64,000 nucleotides of DNA. Origin: Megalonaias nervosa (Eukaryota > Mollusca > Bivalvia > Unionida > Unionidae). The DNA lies in NCBI GenBank assembly GCA_016617855.1, contig JAECUM010006816.1:1-64000 (forward strand), written 5' to 3'. Of the stretch, positions 37,809-48,230 are shown in pieces. Made by a program: the position numbers and the translations under genes. Position 1 is the first letter of the stretch. Each line of letters begins with the position of its first letter. The notes under the pieces were generated by a model that was not told the DNA's origin, did not search any database, and was given only the letters and a program-made list of their open reading frames with translations.

Positions 37809-38619
37809 GCGTGCTCATTTCACAGGACTGCTGAACCGTGAAGCAGTGAACATACATATAGTATAAACTGAACAGAATATTTACCTCACAGGATACGTTT
37901 GGCTCAACCATTATGTCCAGCACATTCTCCACTTATTTTTAAGTTTTTTTTCTCCCCCTGTGATAATTGACCCTAGAATTTTCAAGATATATGTATAACA
38001 TTGATACATTTCTTATTATCGCTTAAGTGTGAGATATGAATCTCTAATGTCAACGTCACAGTGGGGTCATGTTAGAAATGAAGTATGTATGCTAAAACTC
38101 ATTCTTTTCCCCCCAAAATATAGCTCACAAAATTCCATATGCATCACAGTTTGCACAACTGTTCCATTAGTGGCATTCACCAAAAACAACTGTATGCTTA
38201 TTTATGATTTCTCTGAAGTGTATCTGCTTCTGAGGAGTTAAATTACTTTGAGGAATGCATGACGACTAGTTATGCAGATGTTTTTTGTGTCTGTACAGAA
38301 ATATGAATAATATTCATTAAAATAGTAAGCTTAGCTGGCTACCTACAGAAGGAACAAAACATATATTATAATCCCCATTATTTACCCTTATCTAGTACGT
38401 TAAGCCCAAAAAATGTTACTTTGTCATGATGGAATTAATTTTAACATAGCGGTGGAAAATACAGTTATCTCTCCTTCTGCTGAGCCTTCCATACAGCATG
38501 GTACGGTATGTTTAAAAACGAAGGTAGTATAATGAGACCAATGCATACAGGTTACATACATGCAAAGAAACATAAAATTATAACACGTGTAATGGACTCT
38601 GCCTATAAAAAGGAAGCAG
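37809..38619. other. No gene seen
   Basis: AT-rich DNA; the frames at 37714-37932 and 38029-38241 overlap the MITE or have no domain. Confidence 0.6.
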
Positions 38620-38742
38620 TTTTTCTTTAAGGTTCCAGGGGACAGTTTTTATAAGCCAATTTAATACCACATCCACCTGCCTAATATAAAAAGTCATAAC
38701 AAATAAAATAACAAGAGAGATCATTTAAATTCATATCTAGGA

Positions 38743-38746
<4 letters not shown>
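38620..38746 (+). repeat. Family R repeat, left half
   Basis: GGGGACAGTTTTTATAAGCC, TTTAATACCACATCCACCTG and CATATCTAGG match the beginning of 34150-34540; the match stops where the LINE (AAT)n tail begins. Confidence 0.7.
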
Positions 38747-38788
<42 letters not shown>

Positions 38789-38971
38789 GACTTTGTATAG
38801 CGCCTAATCTTTAGAAGCTCTAAGCGCTTTACAACATTTGACAACACTTAAAAAAAACCATATATAATGATATGATTACAAAAATAAAAACAAACGCCAT
38901 GAAATTAGAAACAGAAAACATGCTGTAAATATTTAAGGTAAGGATACATTATTAGGTCTTTAAGTCTGTTC

Positions 38972-39175
38972 TTACAGTTGAAATAGGTGAGTTTTAAGAG
39001 CGCTCTTGAATGAGATCACTGTGTCTTTGTGTCTAAGTGCAGTGGGCAATTCGTTCCACGTTGCTGGGCCCTGGTATGCAAAAGAGCGTTGTCCATATGA
39101 TTTCATTTTCATAGTGGGAATAATGAGAATACGAGTGTCAGAAGAGGAGCGTAAGTATCTTGCAGGTGTGTACAC
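38972..39175 (-). pseudogene. LINE C-terminal tail
   Basis: Short conserved end of LINE polyproteins: SFAYQGPATWNELP, then FKSALKTHLFQ before the stop. This is the last coding part before the 3' UTR. Confidence 0.85.
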
Positions 39176-39259
39176 ATGGGTGAGGTCAGATAGGTATGTT
39201 GGACTGGAGCCCGTCAGTGAAACGTAGCACAGAGAACAAATTTTGTGTTTAATTCTGGA

Positions 39260-40722
39260 TCATATGGATAGCCAGTGTAGGGTACAGAGCTGGGGAGAGG
39301 TGTGCTCTGATCGTGGTACTCTAAGGATGGTCCGAGAAGCTGTGTTTTGAACTTTTTGAAGTTTCTGGAGTAGATATTGAGATGAACCAGGCAGAATTGA
39401 GTTACAATAGTCCAGTCTTGAAAGTACTAAGGAACACACAAGTGTTTTAGTGGCATCAACTGAAAGATACTTGCGAATGGAGCTGATTCGTCTCAGCTCA
39501 AGATATGCAGCCTTGCATATGTTCATGACATGTTGGTGCAACGAGAGAGTACTGTCGAGAGTGACACCGAGGTTTCATACTGACTGTGTGAATTTAATGT
39601 TGGTGTTGCTGATATTTATTGTCTGAGGTAAAGGATATGAATGAGAAAGTCTTTGTGTTGTAATCAGGATGGCTTCAGTTTTATCATCATTCATCTGCAG
39701 CTTGTTACATGTCATCCATGATTTCACATCGGAAATGCACCTCTCTATGCCTTGGATGGTAGCTTCAACTTCAGTTGGATGGCTAGATTTGTATATTTGG
39801 GTGTCATCAGCATACAGTTGGTGAGACACTGGATGATGATCTGTGACACTTGAGAGTGACTGAGTGTATAGAATGAAGAGAACAGGTCCAAGAACAGACC
39901 CCTGTGGAACACCACAGCATAGATCAACTGGGCTGGAGTGTTTTCCATTTGCGGACACAATTTGTGTCCTGTTGACCAAGTAGGACTTGAACTATAGTAA
40001 GGCCATATCATGAATGCCAAATACATGCTGGAGAAGGTGAAGTAATATATCATGGTCTATAGTGTCAAATGCTGCAGACAAGTCAAGGAGAGTGAGGACT
40101 GTAACCTTTCCGCTATCCAAAGCAGAGAGAAGGTCATTGATTACTTTCAGAAGAGTAGTTTCAGTACTGTGGCAAGGGCAATATGCAGACTGTACATTGC
40201 TAAAAAGACTGTTTGAATTCAGATGAGATATAAGTTGGGATAAAACAACTTTTTCTAAGATTTTTTACATGAATGGGAGATTAGAAACTGGGCGGTAGTT
40301 CTTTAAATCATTATGGTCGAGTGTTGGTTTCTTCAGCAGAGGCTTTACAATGGCAGTTTTGTAAAATGATGGGAATTCCCCAGATGAGAGAGAGGTATTA
40401 ATAACATCAGTTAGTGAAGGCAATATTGGATCCAAGCACTCTAGCAGCAGTGATGTCGGAATCGGATCAAGTTCACATGACTTTGTGCATTCTTCATCAC
40501 AATTGTACGTACTAAATCTATAGAGACAGGTTCAAATGCTGCTAACGGTTGCTGCTGAAATTCTGTGTCACAACTGTATGGTGATGACAAGTCAACTGAA
40601 ATTGTGTTGTCAAGTTTATCTCTGATGGTTTGTACTTTGTCACGGAAGAAATTTGCAAACAGGTCCGGAAGGTCGACTAGAGAAAAGGTAGCTGGAAGTG
40701 GTGTACATTTGTTCCTTGACAT
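39260..40722 (-). pseudogene. LINE reverse transcriptase (broken)
   Basis: Pieces in shifted frames add up to an RT domain. 40722-40441 holds the N-terminal linker, 39979-39575 contains the GVPQGSVLGPVLF motif and the catalytic YADD box (QLYADDTQIY), and 39541-39260 holds the thumb region (LDYCNSILPG, KLQKVQNTASR). Between 40440 and 40060 the frame is disrupted but RT-like. The order and motifs are those of CR1/L2/Jockey-like elements. Confidence 0.9.
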
Positions 40723-40937
40723 TAGCTTGTTCGTAATCTCAGATAGCTCTTTGCAGCTGGAACTTTCCAGGATCTTAGTACTGTAGTGGGCTGATTTCGC
40801 TGCATGGACTATGTGACATTCTTCTTAGCAGCATCATAGATCTGCTTATGAATATTGAGTCTGGTGGAAAGCCAAAGCCTCTCAGCTTTTCGGCGGTCTC
40901 TTTTAGCAGTGCGAAGCTGGTCCCTAACACTGCTATA

Positions 40938-41519
40938 TCACGGAGAACACTTCTGAATTGCTACTCTGCACTTTGTTGCTGGGGCATGTTTGTCAAGCAA
41001 TGAACGCAGGCAGTTATCAAGTTGTTCTGCTGTAGGAGGTAAGCTAGTTGTTAGGTTTGCTTGGATGTCATGCATTAGTTTGGTTCTGTTTATCATATGT
41101 AGGTTTCTCTTAGTAGCGAATAAAGGTGGAGGGTTAGGGACTGATATGTCAAGATGGCATATAATGCAGAGGTGATCTGATGAAAGTTCGTGGGACACCA
41201 GGGAGGACTGAAGAATATTGTCATCAGGTCTGTAAAGAATCCAGTCTAAAATGTGACCATGTTTATGGGTGGGTTGGCTAACTGACTGTTTGAGGTTGAA
41301 AACGTGAATGGAATCTAGGAGTTTTGATGTGCATGGGTTTCCAGGACAGTCAAAGTGAAAGTTGAAATCTCCAAGAATAATCAGGTTGCCACCTATCGAA
41401 TTTCCATACTCCAGGAGATTCGGAAACTGCTCCAAAAAGAGAGATTCTGTCAGCTTGTTTTTTCTACTAGGAGGAGTAATAATACAAAGCATACAAATAT
41501 TATTCCCTTGACATGGCAA
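40938..41519 (-). pseudogene. LINE endonuclease domain (partial)
   Basis: 193 codons of APE-like endonuclease lacking the N-terminal part. The metal-binding LGDFN motif (residues ~48-52), a DWIL segment and the LSSDHL motif with the catalytic Asp-His pair (residues ~113-118) are all present in the right order. In life it nicks target DNA to prime reverse transcription. It ends at a stop at 40938, and the following frame to the RT is broken. Confidence 0.88.
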
Positions 41520-41559
41520 GTCAGTGGCAATTCATAGCAAGAGAAGTGTATGCACCCCT

Positions 41560-41965
41560 GCCCCAATTATATATTTCATTTTTTCATGTCCAAAGGTCAT
41601 TTTTCACACCAAGAGATGCTCACAGTGCAAAAGCAAGCCCTTTTATTAGGTGGTAATTCTGAAAACATTGTGTACTAAACAGCTTGATGCATTTTAAAAA
41701 CGTTGCCATCCAGACTGTGTTTGAGATATTTTACTTGCCTTGAACCCATGTGTCTACTTCTATGGGTGGCTAGCTCATCTTCCTAGCCGACCATAAATAT
41801 TTCACTGTCTACATACTGCAAAGTAGCTATGCTTGACATCAATCTCAAGAACAACACAAGCCTGAAACACCCAATTCACAAATATATCCATATCTTAAAT
41901 TATTAAACAATAATAGTTGAAAAGTCACATCATAGCCTTAAGTTAAGAAATTTGACAGGGATCAA
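41560..41965 (+). repeat. Family R repeat, right half
   Basis: ACCCATGTGTCTACTTCTAT, AGCCTGAAACACCCAATTCA and TTATTAAACAATAATAGTTG continue the family R order interrupted at 38746. The first ~130 bases are weaker. Confidence 0.65.
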
Positions 41966-42067
41966 TTTACAAAACAATCCCCGCCACCTGAAGAAACTTG
42001 TCACAGTTGCCAATCTCACCATCTTATGTTACAGGCCATCAGATTACTTTGGGCTTTTATGTGTTCA

Positions 42068-42073
42068 CTTTTA
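42068..42073. repeat. Target-site duplication CTTTTA, left
   Basis: The same six bases follow the right inverted repeat at 55984-55989. Six-base duplications are the rule for Polintons. The final A could equally belong to the element. Confidence 0.8.
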
Positions 42074-42337
42074 GCAACAGGGAGGGTGAACAGACTCTAA
42101 TTGGGATACCCTGGAATTTTGAAAATAAACCTTCCTACGGAAAACTACGAAATATATAAAATTACGCTAATAAATTCCAACCAACCCCTCTAGCTTTTCG
42201 ATAATTTTCCTGATTTTATTAGCAAATCTTTGTTGCTGACGTTTGGAATTTATTTCCCAATTTTTTTGGCAATTTTCATAGCTTATCATTTACTCGTCGG
42301 GTACTCATTGAGAGAATTAATCACCCTCCCTGCTGCT
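42074..42337 (+). repeat. Polinton left terminal inverted repeat
   Basis: Starts GCAACAGGGAGGGTGA and ends TCACCCTCCCTGCTGCT, and matches the reverse complement of 55717-55983 over its whole length with scattered differences. Its own two ends are inverted copies of each other (~17 bp). Confidence 0.92.
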
Positions 42338-42344
42338 CTGTTTT

Positions 42345-43015
42345 TCAGTCAAAAATTTTATTGAGACCTATACAATATCTCGAACGAGGATCATGTAAAT
42401 TTATCGTGATAAATCTGTGTGGGGTAGCTTGTGCTTTTGAAAAGAAGTTTTTGAACTTAATCATATCCATGTTTCCTGAACACCAAGTCTGATGAATGTT
42501 TCGCAGAGTATGTGTATTGACTCCATTAAATACAACTAAAAGATTAAGTTGTCTCTGATCACTTTAGGTATTTGTGTATATCGCTGAGTAACATAAATTA
42601 TATCTGTATTTTTGTGTCTGCCTCAGGAAAATATTCGAGCTGGATTTGATTGTTTGTCCAGCATCACATCATCTTACACTACGAGATGTTTAATACATCC
42701 ATCAAAATCATCCACAGATGGAGCTTCATCAATATCGACAATAAAATCAACAATATCACTATCATCATCTTCATCCAACGATTTCGCTTCTTCATTAAAA
42801 TCTTTAAGCACATTGTAGCATCGCTGATCATCTACGGATGGTGCCACCAAATACAACTTATCCCACTTATGCCATCTCATTATCAGATTAAGCAATAATT
42901 GCATCTTACCAGACCCAGATGGACCTATTATAATTGCTCTGATAGAATTTGGTAACACTGCATGATGCTTGATTTGCTCTTGCTTTCTTGTTGCTGAGAA
43001 ATTGATGACATCCAT
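42345..43015 (-). pseudogene. Polinton genome-packaging ATPase (FtsK/HerA-type)
   Basis: The ATG at 43015 starts MDVINFS; residues ~30-37 form a P-loop, IIIGPSGSGK, that powers DNA packaging into capsids in this family. The residue after the P-loop Lys is Met, not the usual Thr/Ser. A TAA at 42674-42676 falls exactly before the two Asp of the expected Walker B strand (DDVMLD). A TGA follows near 42627, and the frame shifts near 42546; the tail then continues to a stop at 42345 (IGLNKIFD). About 223 codons in total, the usual size. It is divergent from the plus-strand genes that start nearby. Confidence 0.85.
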
Positions 43016-43020
43016 GTTGT

Positions 43021-43545
43021 ACAAATATAATAAATAATATTAATTTATATTGTGTTCGATGCAGAGCATCCACCCCCACCAGTGGATTAACAACAGTAAC
43101 AACAAAAAATAAAAAACTTGCACTTACAGGCAAGTGTGTGAAATGTGGTACAAGCAAATACAAATTTATTTTGTCAAAAACAAAAACAGGTGGTGATACT
43201 GCTGCTTCACTGGGAAAATTACCAGGGACTCCATGGGCTAAATACCCAGGAAAAAAACATCTTCCTGGATATAATTATTGTGGTCCTGGAACCCAGCTTG
43301 ATATCTGACTTAATGAACAAGAACAACCAAGACCCAGAGAGTATCTAGTAAATGCGATTGATCAAGCGTGCGATATTCATGATGCTGTATATAAAAATAA
43401 AGATTTACAACAATGACATATTACAGATGTGAAGTTGATTCACGCGTTAAATTCTATAAAAAATAAATCTCTCAGAGAAAAACATGCTAGCTTCCTAGTA
43501 AAATCTGCAGTGAAAGGTAAACTAGTGCTAGGAGCTGGTAATTAA
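43021..43545 (+). pseudogene. Zinc-ribbon plus phospholipase-A2-like (parvovirus VP1-type) protein
   Basis: One plus-strand frame (codons beginning at 43021) shows first a zinc ribbon: CVRC at 43051 and CVKCG about 28 codons later, resembling the DUF5679 family. It is followed by a Lys/Gly-rich linker and a PLA2-like core: the calcium-loop motif YCGPG (GPG at 43282-43290) and 33 codons later the active-site-like HD pair in DQACDIHDAVY (43378-43383). Secreted PLA2s and parvovirus VP1 proteins use these two motifs to hydrolyse phospholipids; in viruses this helps escape from endosomes. TGA stops at 43306 and near 43414 interrupt it, and no in-frame ATG remains. The PLA2 call rests on motif spacing. 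Confidence 0.65.
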
Positions 43546-43563
43546 TCATAGATAACTATTATA

Positions 43564-44527
43564 ATGGAATCGGTTTATTATAGCCCAAAATGATACTAGA
43601 GAGGTAGAGCAGTGATTTGTAAACTTGCTGATGCAGCAAATGTCACACGTTCTGTTGCTGAGAATTGGTTAGCATGACAGGCGATATGGCAAATTTATCT
43701 ACCACCACTTAAAAAAATTCAGTACGCACATTTTGATGTCAGCACTCCCAATGAAGTTCATCAAGCAGATATTTTGTTTTTCCTTCATGATACTATTAAA
43801 ACACATAGACGTCAATCACGCACATACAAATACGCATTAACTGTTGTTGACATTGCAAGTAGGTATAAAGAAGCAGAACTATTATCAACAAAAACAGCAG
43901 CTGAAGTTGCATCTGCTTTTGAACGAATTTATCAGTGCAATGGTCTACGATGGCCACAGCTACTACAGGTTGATCCTGGCAAAGAATTTCTTGGTGCAGT
44001 TATCATCTCTGATGATAAAACATAATGTCATAATCAGATGAGGGCATACCGCAATTCATTGCGATCAGGCAATCATTGAACGATTTAATCGAACACTTTC
44101 TGAGCGGTTATTTGGATATCAGTATGCAAAGGAAATATCCACTGACCTTAAGTCCGTGGACAAAAGATCTCGTGAATGGGTTGCAAGACTACCAAGTGTG
44201 ATAGCTGCATTAAATAATGAAATTACTCGTGCAACTTCCATGAAACCCATCAGCTTGATCACCAAAAAAAATATACCAATACAATAACGTGACTCTTCCT
44301 CAAAACAACCAGTATTAGGTAATGTGACTGTAAGATATTTATATGAACCCAGTGAACTTGAACGTGGTAAAAAAAAGAGCAACTGATCCTATTTGGAGTG
44401 TGGCCACACATAAAATTTCCAGCGTGGTAAGATCCACAGGTAGACCTGCAATCTACAGACTGGATTCAACTGCTCCTCAGCGTGGATTTTACACGAACAA
44501 TTACAAGTAATTCCTGAAGATACATAA
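43564..44527 (+). pseudogene. Polinton DDE integrase (retroviral/Ty3-like)
   Basis: Starts MESVYYSP at 43564 and ends PEDT at a TAA (44525-44527), ~320 codons. The N-terminal part contains the ENWL...IWQIYLPP segment typical of Polinton integrases. The rve catalytic core follows: first Asp at 43849 (VVDIASRYKEAEL), second Asp at 43972 (QVDPGKEF), Glu at 44078 (IIERFNRTL), i.e. a DD(35)E spacing with a 1-nt shift. The C-terminal domain (WSV...YRLD...RGF) is SH3/chromo-like. TGA/TAG stops near 43591, 43597 and 43675, a stop at 44023 with a frameshift, and further damage near 44285 and 44370 kill it. It inserts element DNA and makes the 6-bp duplication. Confidence 0.92.
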
Positions 44528-44539
44528 TTACCACCGCCT

Positions 44540-44868
44540 TCACTTCTGTAAAAGCAGAACACTAGAACCCCTACGTTGATTACACTCAAGACAGGTCAAT
44601 ATCACATTTTCACGTGCGTGACCAAGATTACTATTAATTCTATCCACGGTGAATTGTTTTGGATTATTATTTGAATACTGCCACATCATTACTGTATTAC
44701 AGCTTGCACAATGATTATTCTGTTTTTGTTTCAGCATCATGATAAAATCAACATCGAGATCAAAATCACATTTATTTTTTGTCAGATTGATGATAACCAA
44801 CTAATTTTTTTCTTGACAGCATCTTTAATGTTTATATCAGTTATTTCCTTGTTCATTTCGTGATCCAT
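44540..44868 (-). pseudogene. HNH endonuclease, first copy
   Basis: The ATG at 44868 (MDHEMNKEIT) lies 8 bp before the helicase stop; after a homopolymer-associated frameshift near 44805 the frame continues to a stop at 44540. The later part holds an HNH fold: CASC, then VDRINSNLGHARENV, then TCLECNQRRG, i.e. two zinc-binding CxxC pairs around the D-R...GH...N catalytic pattern. Such nucleases are common in large DNA viruses and Polinton relatives; the role here is not known. The first ~20 residues have no recognised domain. Confidence 0.8.
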
Positions 44869-44874
44869 AACAAC

Positions 44875-45955
44875 TTATTTTAGCTGATTCATTTCTCTGA
44901 CTCCTGAGACCGCCAAATAAACTAAATTTGACCATTCGATCCAATCATTGATGATCCAGATCTTAGTACCAGAAATAGTTAATCCCTGTGACAAGTGAAT
45001 CGTCATGGCATACCCTAACGTCCACTGAGATTTATCCATTGTTAATGCGTTCTCAACTGCGCTAACATCAACAACAACAATATCATTAAGAACGAGTTTT
45101 TGTTTTTCATTGGTTCCTGGAATATCGACTTGGACATTTTGTTTTCAAATATCTGTTGGATGATAACATAACGGAACAGGCAAATCCAAAAATCTTTCCT
45201 TGTGTAACAGAAATAATTTCTCCTGAAGTGTATCATGAACTATCTTCCTACTTGTGACTATCAAATCAGTGGGCTTCCATAAATTCCAAAAATCATTCGT
45301 CAGAGTTTCTGGAATTATTTCACGCATTGTCTTACACTGAATTCTATCTGGCTGTAGTCTGATCAATCTTTTAAATTCTTTCAGCGCTTCATCAATAGCT
45401 CTATAATCATCAGTTATCTCCTCATAATAATCTACGAACTTTTTCAGCCATTCGTGTGGAGATGATCCAGTAAAAGGTGGAGGTTGACCATGATCACCAC
45501 ACATGATAATAGCCGTATTTCTTGTTAACAACCAATCAAGAAATATTTTTAATACCTCCAACGATACCGTATAGATCTCATCCCAAATAATAATATTAGG
45601 AATATGATTTTCTCCCATTCTCGACGGATCCCACTCATCTCCACCCCAATGAAAGAAACTGTGATAAGTACATGAATTAACTCCATGCTTGTTCATTTCA
45701 CGAGCTAATCTTTATGTGGGTGTGAGTACAATCATATTGATGGAGTTTGAATAACTCTTACGAAATAATTCAATCATGTGTTGTTTTACCTGATCCACCA
45801 CATCCGTTAAGATAAACAGTCTTATGATGAGTTATGGGATCAAATACAGATGGAGCCGATGATAATTCTGATAAACCATTATTTTTATAAAATATCGCTT
45901 CTGGTTTATAATCAGCAGAAGCAGAATAATCCAAGATTTGTTCTTTGTTTTATCC
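44875..45955 (-). pseudogene. SF1 helicase (Pif1/RecD-like), continuous with the polymerase
   Basis: Minus-strand order of motifs: Walker A GCGGSGKTT at 45783-45806; a frameshift right after it; VLTPT then a stop near 45711; the TYHSFFHW segment; Walker B IIIWDE; motif III MCGDHGQPPPF; motif IV/IVa LIVTSR; and after a TGA near 45145, motif V TIHLSQGLT and a motif VI segment YLAVSGVR ending at 44875. SF1 enzymes unwind DNA 5'-to-3' or 3'-to-5' using ATP. In motif VI the usual Arg finger of the SRV pattern is Gly here (codon at 44902-44904), a one-base change. It begins only ~75 codons after polymerase motif C, with no start codon obvious between. Confidence 0.88.
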
Positions 45956-47375
45956 GCCAACCACCCCAATCAGCATGATCGTCGATACCAAATTGTTTCA
46001 GTGATTCCAGATATTTTCTGCTGATATAAAATGAATCTGTAGCGACCCTAACCACAGTATCAGCAAATTGATTAATCATCGGTAATAAATTTATCAAAAC
46101 ATATGCAAGCATCGAAGATCTTAAATGAGTAAACTGCTGTGATTCACCTTCCATGTAACTTACAATCATACCTAATTTTGTTCCATCAGACAAATAAGCA
46201 TTTTCTTGATTCACAAATGTATTTTTCGATGTTGTATCGGCAGTAATAAAATCCAATTCAGCATCATCGATGATTAATCTACAACAATGCCGTTTGTGGT
46301 CATATGATCCACCTTTAGTAAATTTACTGATTATTTTCCATCCTAGATATTTTTTGGTTTTATATTCATAATCGGTCATATCAGGATTTTCATCATCGGA
46401 GTATTTCTTCTGTGGCGGTAACCAAACTTGTTTTTGAGATTTTTATGATATGATAGCCTCAGTCCAACGTCAGAGAAATCAAAATACCTGAATCAAGCAT
46501 AAATCTCATCAACACTATTGGAACCCAACATTTTTTTGAAAAATGTCTTCCAAACCAAATATAAACGATTGGATAAAGATTTAATGCTAACTCAAATGAC
46601 AAAATTTTTAGCAAATCCTGTCTTATCAAAATCAGGTAAAGGTCCGTTTATCGAAACTCTAACAATTTCATGCGTTGGATGACCAAATCGTTTGAAATAC
46701 TCAGAACATTCTCTGAACCCAAGAAAACTTCCTGGATAAGCTGCTACCATGTCAGACGAGAAAACATTTTTTTGATCGTATTTCATGTTCCATAAGCCTC
46801 CATGACCATATTCTATACAACTATGCTGAATGTCCTCGAGAAATTCCCGTTGTGTTGGCATCTACAAGTTTTTCTTTTGAGCAGCATCTGCAGCAACCGA
46901 TGGAACTATAAAACAAATACCGAGTAAATGTTCAAGATCATAATTCAAGTACTTCAACGCGAGATTTTTCATTTCGTCATGGAGATATTCTGTATAGTAC
47001 ATATCTCCATTAGGTCATACAAACTGGTCATAACAAGAATCTTTGGAACTCGAAAACAACCAAACTGAAACAGGATCACTCTTGCTGATATTTCCGATAA
47101 AATCAAACATATTACTACTGTAGAATTTAACAGTTCGATCTCATGGAAATATCATTATGTCACTCGTCCACGCATGTGAATTATGATCAATAATCACTGT
47201 TGGATCTCCTCGTGATTTGTATTTCAATTCGTATAAAATTTCACCTGTTAGTGTTTTTACTGTTGTTGGAAATTTTAATTTTCTTGCTAACTCAGCAACA
47301 TCGTTGATGGACGCTCCTGTATCTTTAACTGTTTTTAGAGGGCTTAATTTCAGATAATCTCATAAATTCCTCCAT
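45956..47375 (-). pseudogene. Protein-primed-type DNA polymerase B (palm domain)
   Basis: A candidate ATG at 47375 (MEEFMRLSE) is followed by a frameshift near 47338. Palm motif A is DMVAAYPGS (Asp at 46751-46753), a motif B-like region SQQFTHLRSS lies near 46130, and motif C reads VATDSFYI (second metal-binding Asp at 46035-46037). The A-to-C distance (~240 codons) is like that of phi29-type enzymes. Stops at about 47142, 47017 and 46860 and frame changes at about 46590 and 46400 break it. Only ~210 codons precede motif A, shorter than most Polinton polymerases, and I could not identify exonuclease motifs with confidence. It copies the element's DNA. Confidence 0.85.
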
Positions 47376-47459
47376 ATTATAATTAAGCCAAATATATATT
47401 TAAATTGAAGATTAATTATATATATGATGATTGAAGCAAGTAATAAATGCAAGTGGCTC
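47376..47459. other. Divergent intergenic gap in the Polinton
   Basis: Short AT-rich gap between the polymerase (leftward) and the Cys-rich gene (rightward); probably holds the promoters of both, but no motif is convincing. Confidence 0.35.
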
Positions 47460-47642
47460 ATGATCGGTTTTTCACTTCCTTGTAAGAAAACCTGCGTAAA
47501 TGAATTCTGTGGTTACCACATGCAAAGTGTTCAGCGCTGAAGACTAGGGCCAAAACCATGCTTGAAATGTGGTTTTGGGGTCAGAGGAAAAATGCAATTG
47601 TGTGTACAATGTGGTGGTAAAAAATACAGAGAGCTGAAATGA
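47460..47642 (+). pseudogene. Small Cys-rich zinc-ribbon-like protein
   Basis: ATG at 47460, stop at 47640-47642, 60 codons, with one in-frame TGA at 47538. The product is short, basic and rich in Cys pairs: PCKKTCVNEFC, then CLKCGFG and LCVQCGG, spaced like a zinc-binding ribbon. I recognise the fold type, not the family. In viruses such small zinc proteins often act in transcription or DNA binding, which is a guess here. It was too short and too broken to show up as a long open frame. Confidence 0.6.
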
Positions 47643-47773
47643 TACTATAATAAAAAAAATAAGTCCAATGGTGTTGGTAATGAATCTCCCATAAGAAATG
47701 CCAAAGACACTCTAGCCATATTTTCACCTCAACAATCAAATAATAATTTAGACAAATAATATTATTATATAAA

Positions 47774-48230
47774 ATGAAGCAAAATGAATTTGTAACACAT
47801 CCCATCATCAAGAATTATGAAGCATCACGTGATGGTGTCATCAAGCACTGTCGACTAAAAAAAACAGTCGGTGTTGTTGATAATAATGGTTATCTCAGAT
47901 TTACTGTTGGAAAAGAAAGATATTTATCTCATAGATTCGTATTGAATGTTTTCATGGAATAATCAAAGATGGACTTGTGATTGATCACATCAGTGGTAGA
48001 AAACTTGATAATTCCTTATGTAATTTATGAGCTATTACACAGAAAATTGCAAGTTTGGTTGTACTGGGAAATAAAGTAAGTTTCCAAAAGTTGTTAAGTC
48101 TGTAAATGTAGAGACAGGCAAAGAAATAATATTTCAATCAATGAATGCAGCTGGAAAATATTTTGACATTTGCATGCCTTGAGTACAACGTGTCACCGAT
48201 AAAATATGCAAATTGGTGTATTCAAAATAA
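47774..48230 (+). pseudogene. HNH/NUMOD-like homing endonuclease, second HNH gene
   Basis: ATG at 47774 (MKQNEFVTHP). The N-terminal part (NYEASRDGVIKH...GYLRFTV...YLSHRFVLNVF) resembles NUMOD4/AP2-type DNA-binding modules. After a frameshift near 47960 comes the catalytic HNH segment VIDHISGRKLDNSLCNL, and after a stop and another shift a NUMOD1-like repeat (TGKEIIFQSMNAAGKYF) ends at 48230. Free-standing genes like this are found in phages and large DNA viruses as selfish homing elements; here it may have hitch-hiked within the Polinton. Confidence 0.7.

Larger units (their letters stand above)
38747..41540 (-). mobile_element. Non-LTR retrotransposon (CR1/L2-Jockey-like), 5'-truncated
   Basis: On the minus strand it runs from a partial apurinic endonuclease (41519-40938) through reverse transcriptase (about 40722-39260) to a conserved C-terminal tail (39175-38972), then a short 3' UTR and an (ATT)n tail (38747-38784 on the plus strand as AAT units). 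The 3' UTR block AAAGATTAGGCGCTATACAA is shared with the fragment at 32700-33041. The 5' end of the endonuclease is missing. Stops and frameshifts break the polyprotein, so it is inactive. It is inserted into a family R repeat. Confidence 0.9.

Noticed and set aside
39006..39227. Plus-strand frame over the LINE C-terminus
   Set aside because: Shadow of the minus-strand LINE coding sequence.
42650..42898. Plus-strand frames over the packaging ATPase
   Set aside because: Shadows; the minus-strand P-loop frame is the real one.
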